DNA from: Pirellulaceae bacterium
GTDB taxonomy: Bacteria > Planctomycetota > Planctomycetia > Pirellulales > Pirellulaceae
NCBI GenBank assembly: GCA_022448645.1
Contig: JAKVBZ010000009.1
Span: 44,849-108,848, forward strand
Reading direction: 5' to 3'
Length of the DNA: 64,000 bases
Shown here: positions 7,567-18,000 of the stretch, piece by piece
Numbering within the stretch: position 1 is the first letter of the stretch
Layout: each line of letters starts with the position of its first letter
The notes under the pieces: generated by a model
Told to the model about the DNA's origin: nothing
Database searches by the model: none
The model's input: the letters and a program-made list of their open reading frames with translations, nothing else
Made by a program: the position numbers and the translations under genes

Positions 7567-9837
7567 ATGAAGGCCAGCCATGAACTTTGGAAAGAGAGGT
7601 TGTCGGGTGATCTTCCAAGTCAACTTGCTGATGAAGTCGACACATTCGAGCAAGAAATCTCGCTAAGAAGTCAGGACAAGGTTGACGAAAAGGTGTTTGC
7701 CGAAACCCGGCTGCGCCGTGGTGTCTATGGACAGCGGTACGACAATGGCCAGCGGCATGACGGCAATGAGTCTCGCCAGCTGGAATACGACGCCGATAAG
7801 CACACCAAAGGACCTAATACCGTCTGGGATGCCCCCGGGATGCAGCGGATTAAGATCCCCTACGGTGGGTTGAATCCAGAACAATTGGAAGTCTTGGCTG
7901 AGCTCGCCGAGGAATATTCTGATTGCATTGCTCACGTAACTACGCGACAAGACATTCAGCTGCACTATGTCCATATCGGTAACACGCCCACGCTGATGCG
8001 ACGCTTAGCCACCGTCGGTATTACCACACGCGAAGCCTGTGGTAACTCGGTCCGTAATGTCACGGGATGTCCTTTTGCCGGAATCTGCCAGGACGAAGCC
8101 TTTGACGTTACTCCCTATTCGCGAGCTCTCGCTCAATTCTTGTTGGGTCATCCCGATGCGCAGAATTTTGGACGCAAATTCAAACCTACGTTTAGCGGTT
8201 GTGCCCAGCACTCTTGTGGCCTGACCGCCATGCACGATCTGGGATTCACGGCGGTCGTCCGAGAAGTCGATGGTGAGTCGCAACGTGGATTTCAAGTATG
8301 GGTCGGAGGCGGGTTAGGTGCTGTTCCTCGCCAGGCTAAAGTGTTCGATGAATTTGTCTCACCGGAAGAAATTTTGCCGCTATCTCAAGCCATTTGTCGT
8401 GTCTTCGGCAAGCATGGCGAAAAGAAAATGCGCAGTCGGGCCAGGATCAAGTTCCTCATCGAGAAAGTCGGCATGGAAAAGTTCCGTGAAATGGTGTTGG
8501 AAGAGCGTCCAAAACTTCCGCACGATCCGGCCTGGACCGAGTATTTGGCTGATGTCGACCGGGATGAAGAAACCCCGCTGAAGCCGCCTGGTGAATTGCC
8601 CGAGCCAAATGGAGATGTACGATACAACCAATGGATTGCCGCCAACCTGCGACCGCAGCGCCAGGCAGGTTATGTGACGGCGACGGTCGCTTTACCGTTG
8701 GGCGACCTGTCCTCTGATCAGTTGCGTGCACTGGCTGATATCGTGCGCGAATTCACCAATGGTACTGTCCGAGCTACTGTCGAACAGAACTTTGTCATTC
8801 GCTGGGTCAGCCAAAGTGATGTTCCCGCACTTTACAAGGCGTTAGAACGTGTTGGACTTCACGAACCGGGCGCGAGCAGCATTACCGACATCGTCACTTG
8901 CCCTGGGACGGACACATGTAAGTTGGGTATCTCCTCATCGCGCGGTTTGGCCGCCGAACTAAGAAACCGCCTCGATCGCAAGGGTGTGGAGCTTGACGAA
9001 GCCATTCGTAATCTGCATATCAAAATTTCAGGTTGTTTTAACAGCTGTGGACAGCATCACGTTTGCGATATTGGTTTCTATGGCGCCAATCGTACTATCA
9101 ATGGTTACAAAATTCCTCACTTCCAGGTTGTCCTGGGTGGACAATGGGAAGAGAACGCAGCGTCGTACGGGTTGCCAATTGTGGCGATTCCTTCTAAGCG
9201 AATCCCAGACGCGCTCGAGAGGATCACGGATATTTATTTACGTGAGCGTACCTCAGGCGAACGGTTTACCAATTTCGTAGGGCGCATCGGCAAAGCCAAG
9301 ATTCGTCAGGCGCTCGATGATTTGACTCAGGACATTCCAGAACACGAAAAAGACCCCAATTTCTATGCTGATTGGGGAGATCCGCGACAATATAGTATTG
9401 GTGACATCGGCAAGGGTGAATGTGCCGGCGAAGTGGTCACCCAATATGAATTTGAAACCACTGGCGCCGAACGCATGGTCTTTGGTGCTCAGATCCTGTT
9501 GGACGGTGGCAACGCACAGAAGGCAGGTGAAGACGCTTATGCGGCGATGATCCGTGCAGCACGCGCCCTCGTTCTCATCCAGTACGACGATGTGACCAAT
9601 GATGCGGACGAAGTTGTTGAGGAATTCAAGGAACGGTATTTTGACACCGAGGTATTTCTCGATCCGTTTGCAGGCCCCAAATTTGCCAATTATCTATTCG
9701 AAGCACACGAACGCTCAAGTGCCGCGCCTGTCGAATACTCTGCCGAATCCGCACACCATCTGATTGAGGAATCACAATTGTTTATTGAAGCGGTTCATAC
9801 CTGCTATAACCGGCTTCGCTCAGAACCGGTAGCATGA
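7567..9837 (+). CDS. Ferredoxin-type nitrite/sulfite reductase, siroheme and 4Fe-4S
   Basis: A 756-residue siroheme reductase with two sulfite/nitrite reductase half-domains. The cluster ligands are TCPGTDTC (C445 and C451) and SGCFNSC (C490 and C494), the standard spacing for the 4Fe-4S cluster bridged to siroheme. The first repeat carries RNVTGCPFAGIC near residue 160 and a basic substrate-side segment near RLRRGVYGQRYD. The enzyme makes six-electron reductions of sulfite to sulfide or nitrite to ammonia. The divergent cysteine synthase favours sulfite, but the sequence alone does not decide. The last ~110 residues extend beyond the reductase core as a helical tail. The ATG at 7567 follows a GGGAG about eight bases upstream. 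Confidence 0.9.
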   Translation: MKASHELWKERLSGDLPSQLADEVDTFEQEISLRSQDKVDEKVFAETRLRRGVYGQRYDNGQRHDGNESRQLEYDADKHTKGPNTVWDAPGMQRIKIPYGGLNPEQLEVLAELAEEYSDCIAHVTTRQDIQLHYVHIGNTPTLMRRLATVGITTREACGNSVRNVTGCPFAGICQDEAFDVTPYSRALAQFLLGHPDAQNFGRKFKPTFSGCAQHSCGLTAMHDLGFTAVVREVDGESQRGFQVWVGGGLGAVPRQAKVFDEFVSPEEILPLSQAICRVFGKHGEKKMRSRARIKFLIEKVGMEKFREMVLEERPKLPHDPAWTEYLADVDRDEETPLKPPGELPEPNGDVRYNQWIAANLRPQRQAGYVTATVALPLGDLSSDQLRALADIVREFTNGTVRATVEQNFVIRWVSQSDVPALYKALERVGLHEPGASSITDIVTCPGTDTCKLGISSSRGLAAELRNRLDRKGVELDEAIRNLHIKISGCFNSCGQHHVCDIGFYGANRTINGYKIPHFQVVLGGQWEENAASYGLPIVAIPSKRIPDALERITDIYLRERTSGERFTNFVGRIGKAKIRQALDDLTQDIPEHEKDPNFYADWGDPRQYSIGDIGKGECAGEVVTQYEFETTGAERMVFGAQILLDGGNAQKAGEDAYAAMIRAARALVLIQYDDVTNDADEVVEEFKERYFDTEVFLDPFAGPKFANYLFEAHERSSAAPVEYSAESAHHLIEESQLFIEAVHTCYNRLRSEPVA

Positions 9838-9874
9838 CTAGAAGTAAAAATCTTTAACAACCACCCGCAAGAGC

Positions 9875-10441
9875 ATGGAACTACAGCACGTTAATGTAAA
9901 AATCCTGGTCGACCAACTAGGAATCGGCATGGAGCAGTTGATTGAAGTCTTTCATCGTTGGGTCGCGGAACAATGTTGTGAAGAGCTGCTCATTGATGTC
10001 GCGGATTACCAGCATGTTCCAGACGGTCCAGGAGTACTTTTAGTTGGCCATGAAGCAGATTACGCCTTGGACCAACAAGGTGGGCGGTACGGATTACTTT
10101 ACAATCGCAAGGACGTGATGGATGGTAGTAATTTGAAGCGGTTGCAGCAGGCTTTCCGGTCTGCAGCTGCGGCTTGCCACCAGCTGGAAACAGAACTAGG
10201 GGATAACACGCTGCAATTCAGCCGGCAGCAGTTCGAAATCATTGTCAACGATCGAGCTCTGGCTCCAAACACTGACGAAACGTTCCAAGCCCTCCAGCCA
10301 GAACTGAAAGCATTCGTGTCTCAGACTCTAGGTCACGATCAGTTTCAATTCAATCGACGATCCGATGATCCTCGTTGTCGCTTCAGCATTGATGTCATCT
10401 CTGATCAACCCTTCGACCTTGCTGAAGTGTCGACAGCGTAA
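9875..10441 (+). CDS. Hypothetical 188-residue protein downstream of the sulfite/nitrite reductase
   Basis: A soluble protein with no signal peptide, rich in Gln and acidic residues. It starts 37 bases after the reductase gene, so it is probably cotranscribed. I do not recognise a family. The first half (MEQLIEVFHRWVAEQCCEELLIDVADY) looks like a compact alpha/beta fold containing a CC pair, and GGRYGLLYNRKD resembles a beta-hairpin. It may be a small accessory protein for the reductase, but that is inference from position. The start is an ATG with only a weak purine stretch (GCAAGAG) before it. Confidence 0.65.
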   Translation: MELQHVNVKILVDQLGIGMEQLIEVFHRWVAEQCCEELLIDVADYQHVPDGPGVLLVGHEADYALDQQGGRYGLLYNRKDVMDGSNLKRLQQAFRSAAAACHQLETELGDNTLQFSRQQFEIIVNDRALAPNTDETFQALQPELKAFVSQTLGHDQFQFNRRSDDPRCRFSIDVISDQPFDLAEVSTA

Positions 10442-10506
10442 CGGTTGAGGCTCACAGAGTATGCCAGCTTCGTTTAACGGATAGTAACAGGTACGGGTAC
10501 GCACTG

Positions 10507-11397
10507 ATGGCCAACATTCTTGACGGAAAGAAAATCGCCCGAGACATCCAGGATGAGACTCGCGAGGAAGTCGAGGCGTTTGTTTCCTCGACAGGGATCC
10601 AGCCCTGTTTGGCTGCAGTCTTGGTTGGAGAAGACCCCGCAAGCCAAGTCTATGTGCGGAACAAACGTCGAGATTGCGAACGTGTGGGTATCCAGAGCCA
10701 GTTGCACACATTATCCCCTGACACATCCATGCACGAATTGACCAGTCTCGTTGATCAGCTCAATGAGGCGCAAAATGTCCATGGCATCTTGGTACAGCTG
10801 CCTCTTCCGCAGCAGCTGGATGAGACTTCTATTCTCGATCGGGTGCACGCGCAAAAAGATGTCGACGCTTTTCATCCGGAAAATGTCGGACGGCTTTCAC
10901 AAGGACGAGCTCATTTCTTGCCCTGTACACCTCACGGGGTTCAGCAGTTATTGCACCGCACGGGTATTCCGGTCAGCGGCAAACATGTCGTGATTGTGGG
11001 ACGGAGTGATATTGTGGGTAAGCCGTTGGCCCTGATGTTGATGCAGCGTGATTCGACCTGTGGTCCTGCAGCGGCCAATGCGACCGTGACCATTTGTCAT
11101 AGCCGCTCTGAAAATCTCACAGAACTGACCCGTCAGGCGGACATCCTGGTCGCCGCCATCGGCAGGCCTCGTCACATCACGGCTGACATGGTGCGACCAG
11201 GCGCGACAGTCATTGACGTTGGGATCAATCGTACTGACGACGGCTTGTGTGGAGATGTCGACTTTGACAACGTCGCGGAGATCGCAGCCAATATCACTCC
11301 TGTTCCTGGAGGCGTGGGTCCACTCACGCGTGCCATGTTGCTACAGAACACTCTGATGGCAGCCCGGTTACAAACGGGGGCCAAGTCGGGCGGTTGA
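10507..11397 (+). CDS. folD: Bifunctional methylenetetrahydrofolate dehydrogenase / methenyltetrahydrofolate cyclohydrolase
   Basis: A 296-residue protein of typical FolD length. It contains the YVRNKRRDCERVGI segment with the catalytic Tyr-x3-Lys, QLPLPQQLDE, the KDVDAFHPENVGRL loop, PCTPHGVQQLL, the dinucleotide-binding VIVGRSDIVGKPLALML, and the C-terminal ITPVPGGVGPLTRAML. FolD interconverts 5,10-methylene-, 5,10-methenyl- and 10-formyl-tetrahydrofolate in the cytoplasm, supplying one-carbon units. The ATG at 10507 has no strong ribosome binding site. It converges with the RNA methyltransferase gene, with only 26 bases between the stops. Confidence 0.96.
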   Translation: MANILDGKKIARDIQDETREEVEAFVSSTGIQPCLAAVLVGEDPASQVYVRNKRRDCERVGIQSQLHTLSPDTSMHELTSLVDQLNEAQNVHGILVQLPLPQQLDETSILDRVHAQKDVDAFHPENVGRLSQGRAHFLPCTPHGVQQLLHRTGIPVSGKHVVIVGRSDIVGKPLALMLMQRDSTCGPAAANATVTICHSRSENLTELTRQADILVAAIGRPRHITADMVRPGATVIDVGINRTDDGLCGDVDFDNVAEIAANITPVPGGVGPLTRAMLLQNTLMAARLQTGAKSGG

Positions 11398-11423
11398 GAC
11401 GGTCGCCCTGCTTTCACGTCTCA

Positions 11424-12227
11424 TCATCGTGAGCTTCGTTGCCGCAGAGTCTCATACAGCAATACTGCGGCGGTAGCCGACACGTTCAGGCTGTCGGCAG
11501 CACCACACATCGGGAGGCGAATCGGCTGAATGTCCTCGCCCTGCCATGTATCGCTCAGACCATCCGCTTCACTTCCCAAGACAATAGCGGTAGGCCCCGA
11601 GTAATCTTCCTCGGAATACGACCGTGCTCCATCCACCCGTGCAGCGAACGTGCGCAATTGGCGACGGCGTAACCACTCTAGAGTCTCTTCACTGGATGCG
11701 GCACACACTGAAACGGTAAACACTGTTCCCAAACTGGCTCGAATCGCATTGGGATTGTACAGGTCGGTTTGAAGATCCGTCACAATCACAGCCGCAGCGC
11801 CCGCACCATCTGCGCTGCGCACTACAGCACCGATGTTCCCAGGCTTCTCGATTGCTTCCAAAATCAAAACCACAGGGTTGTCTGGCAATTGCAGATCACA
11901 GAGCTCACAAACAGGCTTTTTGGCGATGCCAACGATGCCCTCTGCCCGTTGTCCAAAAGCGATACGACTAAAGACTTCGGACGAAACAGAAAGAATCGAA
12001 GCAGGCGATGTGGACAGTGCGCTGATGGCTAAATGAGTCTCATCGTTGGTGCATAATTCAGCACAGAAAAAGACTTCGACAAATTCGAGCCCACCCTTTA
12101 AGCCTCGCAGAATTTCTCGCGCACCGTCAACAATGATCCGACCTTGTTCCTCACGCCCACGACGCTCGCGCAGCCGAGCGGCCTCGGTCACATGAGGATT
12201 TCGGTGGCTGGTGATGATTTTCGTCAT
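11424..12227 (-). CDS. SpoU/TrmH-family RNA 2'-O-methyltransferase
   Basis: A 267-residue SPOUT methyltransferase. An N-terminal substrate-binding part (about 1-105) is followed by the knotted domain with its three motifs: EAIEKPGNIGAVVRSADGAG (motif 1, with the catalytic Arg), IVLGSEADGLSD (motif 2) and IRLPMCGAADSLNVSATAAV (motif 3). The family transfers a methyl group from AdoMet to a ribose 2'-OH in tRNA or 23S rRNA. The N-terminal piece resembles rRNA-type members rather than TrmH itself, but the target cannot be set from sequence. It begins four bases after the upstream methyltransferase gene, so the two are one transcription unit. Confidence 0.9.
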   Translation of the reverse strand: MTKIITSHRNPHVTEAARLRERRGREEQGRIIVDGAREILRGLKGGLEFVEVFFCAELCTNDETHLAISALSTSPASILSVSSEVFSRIAFGQRAEGIVGIAKKPVCELCDLQLPDNPVVLILEAIEKPGNIGAVVRSADGAGAAAVIVTDLQTDLYNPNAIRASLGTVFTVSVCAASSEETLEWLRRRQLRTFAARVDGARSYSEEDYSGPTAIVLGSEADGLSDTWQGEDIQPIRLPMCGAADSLNVSATAAVLLYETLRQRSSR

Positions 12228-12231
12228 GATG

Positions 12232-13110
12232 TCATCTTTGTGGCCAACGAGCTACGATGCCGCTCGGCAACCGACGTCCGTCGCTCGTCTCTAAGTATAG
12301 TTGTTGTGCCCGAACTCCAGATTGGCAATGCCCGAAAACAGCATCGGCAAGAATCGCCTCGACTTCGGCGGCTCCCAGGCCAGTTGAATGGCACGTCAAC
12401 AGGAAAAAACATCTTTGTTTTTCTGTCAATGTTCCGCAGGCTTGCAGCAATCGGTGTAAATCTCGGTTGAGCTTCCAGGTTTCGGCATGAGGCCCGTGGC
12501 CGTAACTGGGTGGATCCAGGATCACCGCATGATAGTCGTTTTGCCGCTTCAACTCGCGCTGCACGAATTTCATGGCGTCTTCGGTGATCCAGCGGATGGG
12601 AGCTTGGTCTAATCCAGAGCTGGCCGCATTTCGCTTCGCCCAGGCAACCGTGTTGCGAGCCGAATCAACGTGAACCACTTCGGCCCCTGCCGCCGCCGCC
12701 GCCAACGTTGAGCCGCCTGTGTAGGCGAATAGATTCAGCACTTTCACTCTTGTTTCCGAAGTGATTTGACCGCTTGCCCGTTGAAGTTGACGGCCGATCC
12801 AATCCCAATTCCTCGCTTGTTCAGGAAATAGGCCAATGTGCCCCACGTCCGTCGGCTTCAAAGTGAACCTCACCGATCCGCACGAAACGGCCCAATCTTT
12901 TGGCCACCGGATTGACTCGTGGTGGCTTTTCCATTCCCCTTGTTGTGACTTTTTACGAGAAAAAACAGCATCTGCCGTGGCCCACAAGCTGGGGTCGGTT
13001 GGTTTGACATCATCCGTGCCTGGTGCTGGGCGATCCAGCACAAAACCACCTATTCGCTCGAGCTTACGGCCGTTACCAAAGTCAAGTAATTCGTATTGAT
13101 CAAGTTCCAT
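12232..13110 (-). CDS. Class I SAM-dependent methyltransferase, RlmI/RlmK-like
   Basis: A 292-residue Rossmann methyltransferase. Motif I is VLNLFAYTGGSTLAAAAAG; the acidic motif II is VVHVDSARNTVAWAKRNA; the catalytic-loop motif is VILDPPSYGHG, an (N/D)PP(Y/S) variant. The arrangement is typical of the RlmI/RlmK type that methylates cytosine C5 or guanine N7 in 23S rRNA, although the N-terminal PUA domain of RlmI is missing, so it is a short form. I chose the ATG at 13110; a TTG at 13173 would add 21 residues with no supporting signal. It is transcribed together with the SpoU gene that follows it, suggesting an rRNA-modification pair. Confidence 0.85.
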   Translation of the reverse strand: MELDQYELLDFGNGRKLERIGGFVLDRPAPGTDDVKPTDPSLWATADAVFSRKKSQQGEWKSHHESIRWPKDWAVSCGSVRFTLKPTDVGHIGLFPEQARNWDWIGRQLQRASGQITSETRVKVLNLFAYTGGSTLAAAAAGAEVVHVDSARNTVAWAKRNAASSGLDQAPIRWITEDAMKFVQRELKRQNDYHAVILDPPSYGHGPHAETWKLNRDLHRLLQACGTLTEKQRCFFLLTCHSTGLGAAEVEAILADAVFGHCQSGVRAQQLYLETSDGRRLPSGIVARWPQR

Positions 13111-13245
13111 CTTCACTTTCGGACTGGAATTCCAAGCCAGCAATCGAGAAAATAATGGACAGGTGCCGGGCAATTTTCAGCCTGCCGGTAATCTATCCGT
13201 AATATAACCATGGTCTAATCGCATCCGTTAGTGGTGACACATCCG

Positions 13246-14379
13246 ATGACCACACTCACATTGATCAGTGTAACGATTCTACTTGGCCAAGCCGACGTAA
13301 CACAGGCGGACAATACCATTCCGCAAAGCAAGGAGATTTCGGACAAAGAGATCGGCACGTGGATTCAGGCGCTTGACGCGGACCTGTATGCCGAACGCGA
13401 ACGCGCTACCGAACGACTGGTTGCCGCAGGTGGAAGAGTGATCCCGGCCGTATTAGAAGCGGCGGATGAGGACAATCTGGAAGTTGCCACACGCGTTGTC
13501 TTCGTGTTGCAGCAATTGGCACTCTCGTCTGAGCTAGAAACAGAAATCTCAGCCCACGATGCACTCAAGCAGTTGGCCCAGGATGGCAATTCGTCTGCGC
13601 ATCGTTCGGCCAAACGTTCACTGGAACAACTGGCGTCCTTCTTTCAGGGGCGAGCGCTAGACCAATTGCAGCGACTGGGGGCCGACGTCAACCTGTCCGT
13701 GTTGGCGACCGGCGGCCAACAAATTGAAACAATCAATTCCGTCGAAATCAGTAATCGTTGGAAAGGGAATTTAAACGACTTAAAACATTTAGAGTGGTTC
13801 ACCAGTCTCAGTGAACTAAGGCTTGCCGGCAGTCAGGTCCAGGATGACTGGTTGGAAGTCGTGAGTACCATGAAAAACCTTGGGCGTTTGCGCTTGAAGC
13901 ACACATCGATCACCGACGATGGTCTTTCTCACATCCAGCAACTGGCCCCCATCCAATTGGAAATCTGGTATTCCGAGCTGTCAGACACGTGCATCGAGAA
14001 TTTGGCTGCTTTCCAGGGAGTGCGTGTGATCCAGTTGTATGGTACGCAGATTTCGCCAGAAGGAGCTGAGCGCCTGGCCGAAATGAACAAAGGACTGGTT
14101 GTCGACTATCGTCCTGGTGGAGCGCTATTGGGTGTGCAATGTCACAATGAAGTCGACAAGTGCACTATTGTTGGTGTTCAGCCTAAGTCGGGAGCCGCGA
14201 GTGCCGGTTTACGAAAGAGCGACATCATCGTTATGTATGATGGTGAACCTGTACAGAACTTCGACGTTCTGCGGAAGCTTATCGGAAAAAATTCGCCTGG
14301 AGACCGTGTTCCCATCAAAGTGCTTCGTGGGGCGGAAACGATCGATACAAAAGTCGTTTTGGGTGAGTGGCAATGGTAA
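13246..14379 (+). CDS. Secreted HEAT-like / leucine-rich / PDZ protein
   Basis: A 377-residue protein with a short signal peptide (TLTLISVTILLGQADVTQA). Residues ~30-130 form helices like a HEAT repeat (YAERERATERLVAAGGRVIP). Residues ~165-280 show leucine-rich repeat spacing (LKHLEWFTSLSELRLAG, MKNLGRLRLKHTSI). Residues ~290-377 form a PDZ domain (VQPKSGAASAGLRKSDIIVM). PDZ domains bind C-terminal peptides, so an extracytoplasmic scaffold or protease partner is likely, but no catalytic domain is present. This combination is frequent in planctomycetes. A GTG at 13231 is an alternative start five codons earlier. Confidence 0.75.
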   Translation: MTTLTLISVTILLGQADVTQADNTIPQSKEISDKEIGTWIQALDADLYAERERATERLVAAGGRVIPAVLEAADEDNLEVATRVVFVLQQLALSSELETEISAHDALKQLAQDGNSSAHRSAKRSLEQLASFFQGRALDQLQRLGADVNLSVLATGGQQIETINSVEISNRWKGNLNDLKHLEWFTSLSELRLAGSQVQDDWLEVVSTMKNLGRLRLKHTSITDDGLSHIQQLAPIQLEIWYSELSDTCIENLAAFQGVRVIQLYGTQISPEGAERLAEMNKGLVVDYRPGGALLGVQCHNEVDKCTIVGVQPKSGAASAGLRKSDIIVMYDGEPVQNFDVLRKLIGKNSPGDRVPIKVLRGAETIDTKVVLGEWQW

Positions 14380-15064
14380 TCTAGGGCAATTATCATCGCG
14401 AAAAAGTAGAACGTTGTAGGACTCTTTTCGCCGTCATGTCATTACATAACGGCAGGGCGCTAGGCCAATTCCGCGTTTGCTTTTCTTTGCACTCCCAGAT
14501 GAGAGGTTGATGGTCGAAACGAAGTGCCACACAGGATCTACTGTGGTTGGAGGTGCATTCGGCTGGCGTTCTCTTTGGAGATCAAGAACTCTGAACCAGA
14601 GTCTCCGTTAATGATTTGTGTTCAGGGGTCGACACGAGCACATTCCGGTCTTATTCGTTCTCTGTCGCAACCATTCCCGGTTCACCAAAACACACGCATA
14701 AAAAACTAGGGATCAGAGGAAATCGTATCATCTATATCGAGCCAATGTGCCTGGTAAAACGGGGTGACAGATCGTCAAGCCAAATGATCCATCGTAGGCA
14801 TCAAAAGCGATGGACGATCGACGTCAAAGGTTCAAGTTTAAGGACTTTAAAGTCAAATATTCCTCATTTGCGGGTTGTATCTTCAGGAATGGACGATCTT
14901 CTTGAGATTTCTTCAAAATCTGTCAAGAATGGAAAAAGTAAGCCGCGCACCGATCCAGTTGGGTCCGGCTTTAAACCTGGCCGGCATGCATTCAAGGCGG
15001 GCACTGGCTATGTCTTTTGTCAATGGGCTCACTGGCCGATGACAATGCGAAAAACAGAGGCGAT
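14380..15064. other. Long leader region before the M36 protease gene
   Basis: About 690 bases with only spurious-looking frames; the longest runs into the protease gene out of frame. It is A/T-richer than its neighbours in places (for example around 14690-14720 and 14840-14870), as expected for promoter DNA. No tRNA or recognisable structured RNA was seen. Confidence 0.45.
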
Positions 15065-18000
15065 ATGGACACGGAACGACATCCGAATTGCAAACGACGG
15101 TTGGTGTTGGAACAACTCGAACCACGTGAGTTCCTTGCTGCCTCTCCGGCTCCGATCGAACCGATCGAAATTGCACACGTCGAGCCTCCGGCTGTCATAT
15201 ATACTCCCCCACAACAGTTTCATCTGGCAGCGCCAACGGATGCGATGGAATCCGCACCGGGAGTATCGCTGGATAAGGCTTTGGCCTATCTGAGGAAGCA
15301 CGCGGCGAACTTTGGTCTGTCCGTTCATGATTTAGATGACTTTCGGGTTACCGATATGTATACGAGTGGACATACGGGAGTGACGCACGTTTATTTGCAA
15401 CAAATGCACAATGAATTGGACGTGTTCCATGCTCGCATCAACGTCAATCTCCTTTCCGACGGCCATGTTCTTTCTGCGGGTAGTTCCTTTTTGCCCAATC
15501 TGAGTGCAGCCACGAGTTCACTGCTACCGGTATCCCCGACCGTATCTGCAGTCCAGGCGCTGTCGAGTTTGATGCATCAGATTGGCTGGCCAAGTGACAG
15601 CGCAGACCAGGCAATTGACAGCCGACAGGCCTATCAGGCAAGGGCATCGCAAAGTCGTCGGCTTACGGTTCTGTCTGCAAGCCACCTGTCACTGGAGCCC
15701 ATTCCAGCACAGCTCTTCTATGTGCCTCAACCTGACGGCCAGGTCGAACTTGCCTGGCAACTCGAAGTACAAACACCGGATGGCCAGCATTGGTACGATG
15801 CCGGGGTGAGTGCGACCACGGGAGAAATATTGTATCTCTCGGATCGAGGCCACCATGCTTCCTACCATGTTTATCCATTACCGTTGTCCGATCCGGACGA
15901 TGGCTCGCGCGCCGTGGTGACCGATGCACATGATCCTACCGCTTCTCCGTTGGGGTGGCACGACACAAATCTCTCGCCAGGCGTAGGTGAATTCACCGAC
16001 ACTCGTGGAAACAACGCCGTTGTACAGGAAGACACGGATGGGAATGACACTGGGGGATTCCGTCCCGACGGTGGAGCGGGCCTGAACTTCGACTTTCCGA
16101 TCGACTTGTCCGCTGACCCGTCGACTTATCAGGGTGCCTCGGTGACCAACGCGTTTTATTGGACGAATCTGCTGCACGATTTGCATTTTCAATATGGATT
16201 TGATGAAGTGGCGGGGAATTTCCAAACAACAAATTTCAGTGGCAATGGTTTGGGTGGGGACGCCGTCGTGGTGGATGTTCAAGACAGCGCAGAACTTAAC
16301 AACGCTCGATTCTTTTCCACTCCGGATGGTACTGCGCCGCGAATGGAATTTTTTAACTGGCTTGCGCCACCTGTTGTCGATATCCACATCCCAGCCGGTT
16401 TGGCTGGAACCTATGCGGCTAGCCCTGCAGTCTTCGGCCCTACGTTGGATGGCACAGAAGTTTCCGGACAGATTGTCATTAGTAGTCCTGTGGACGGTTG
16501 CTCACCACTGACAAACGCGGCTGCCATTAACGGTAACATTGCTTTGATCGAAAGAGGTACATGCTTTTTTGTTGATAAAGTGAACCAAGCACAGGATGCT
16601 GGGGCGATTGGTGTGGTCGTTACGAACAACGTGTCTGACGGAACCGTTACGATGGGTGGTGAGGACTCGGGAATCGTGCTCGCTTCTGTGATGCTTAGCC
16701 TCGAAGACGGAAATTTGATTCGCGACGCAATCGCGGGAGGCGACACGGTGCAGGTTGATCTTGTCGGATCGGGTTTGCGTGATAGTGCTTTGGACAATTC
16801 CATAATCATTCATGAATATGGCCATGGCGTTTCGAACCGATTGACTGGCGGACCGTCCAGCGCGACTTCACTCGTATCGGAACAAAGCGGTGGAATGGGC
16901 GAGGGATGGAGCGACTGGTGGGCTTTGATGTTGACGCAAACCGCCAATGATACCCAAATGGGCACCAAGTCGGTTGGTGCGTTTGTGTCTGGACATGTAG
17001 CGGGCGGTGCAGGTATCCGTCGCTTTCCGTATAGCTTTGATTTGGCCGTCAATCCACTAACGTATGACGACATCGATGATGCTCAGGCCGACGTACCCTG
17101 TTCTAGCTCCGGTTGTGCCGAAGTCCATGACTCGGGAGAGATCTGGGCATCTGTCTTGTGGGATCTGAATTGGCTGCTCATCAATGGTGATGGTGCGAAT
17201 ATCATCGGGCAGGGCTTTGACGCAGATCTTTACCGCGGCAATGGTGGCAATAACCTTGCGCTACAGTTAGTCATGGATGGGTTGAAATTACAACCATCCA
17301 ATCCTACGTTTCTCGATGGTCGTGATGCGATCCTGCAAGCTGACGTGGCGTTGACGGGAGGAGTCAATCACCTGGCGATCTGGACCGCATTTGCCCGCCG
17401 CGGAATGGGATTTAGCGCTGCTGATGGGGGAAATGCTAATTCAACCTCCATAACCGAAGCCTTTGACATGCCCACAGATATTCTGCGTGACGCCCAATGG
17501 AATGGTGACCAGGCTGCCGGAAACGTAGGCGATGGTCTGACTTGGTCGGATCCTAACAATTGGACCGTCGACACCAACACCGATACCCTCCCCAGCAACA
17601 CCGCCCCCGGTGACAATGTGACGCTTCAGGTGGCACCTGCGATCGGCGATATTCATCTTGGCATCGATCGCACCATCAATGCCCTGACCATCGATGCAGA
17701 CTATGTACTCCGGGGTGGAACACTAAACATCGCTACTGGCCAGATCACTGTCGGTAGTGGCGTAATGACCACGATTGATGCCGATCTGAATGCAGCTGGC
17801 GCGGTGATCAAGCAGGGTGGCGGTACGCTCTCGATCACGGGCACTGTACCTCGAGTCGTTGTAGATGCGGGAACGTTTGTTGTTGGTTCCACCGCTACCG
17901 TGGGAACTTTAACGGTCGAGTCGGGCGCAACACTTGTTCTCAACGGAGCGATTTCACATGAGCTGATCAACAACGGTTTGTTGATTCTTGGTGGTGACTT

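Noticed and set aside
14616..15293. A 225-codon plus-strand frame overlapping the start of the M36 protease gene
   Set aside because: Composition is Arg/Ser/His-rich, no motif or ribosome binding site, and it overlaps a well-supported gene in another frame.
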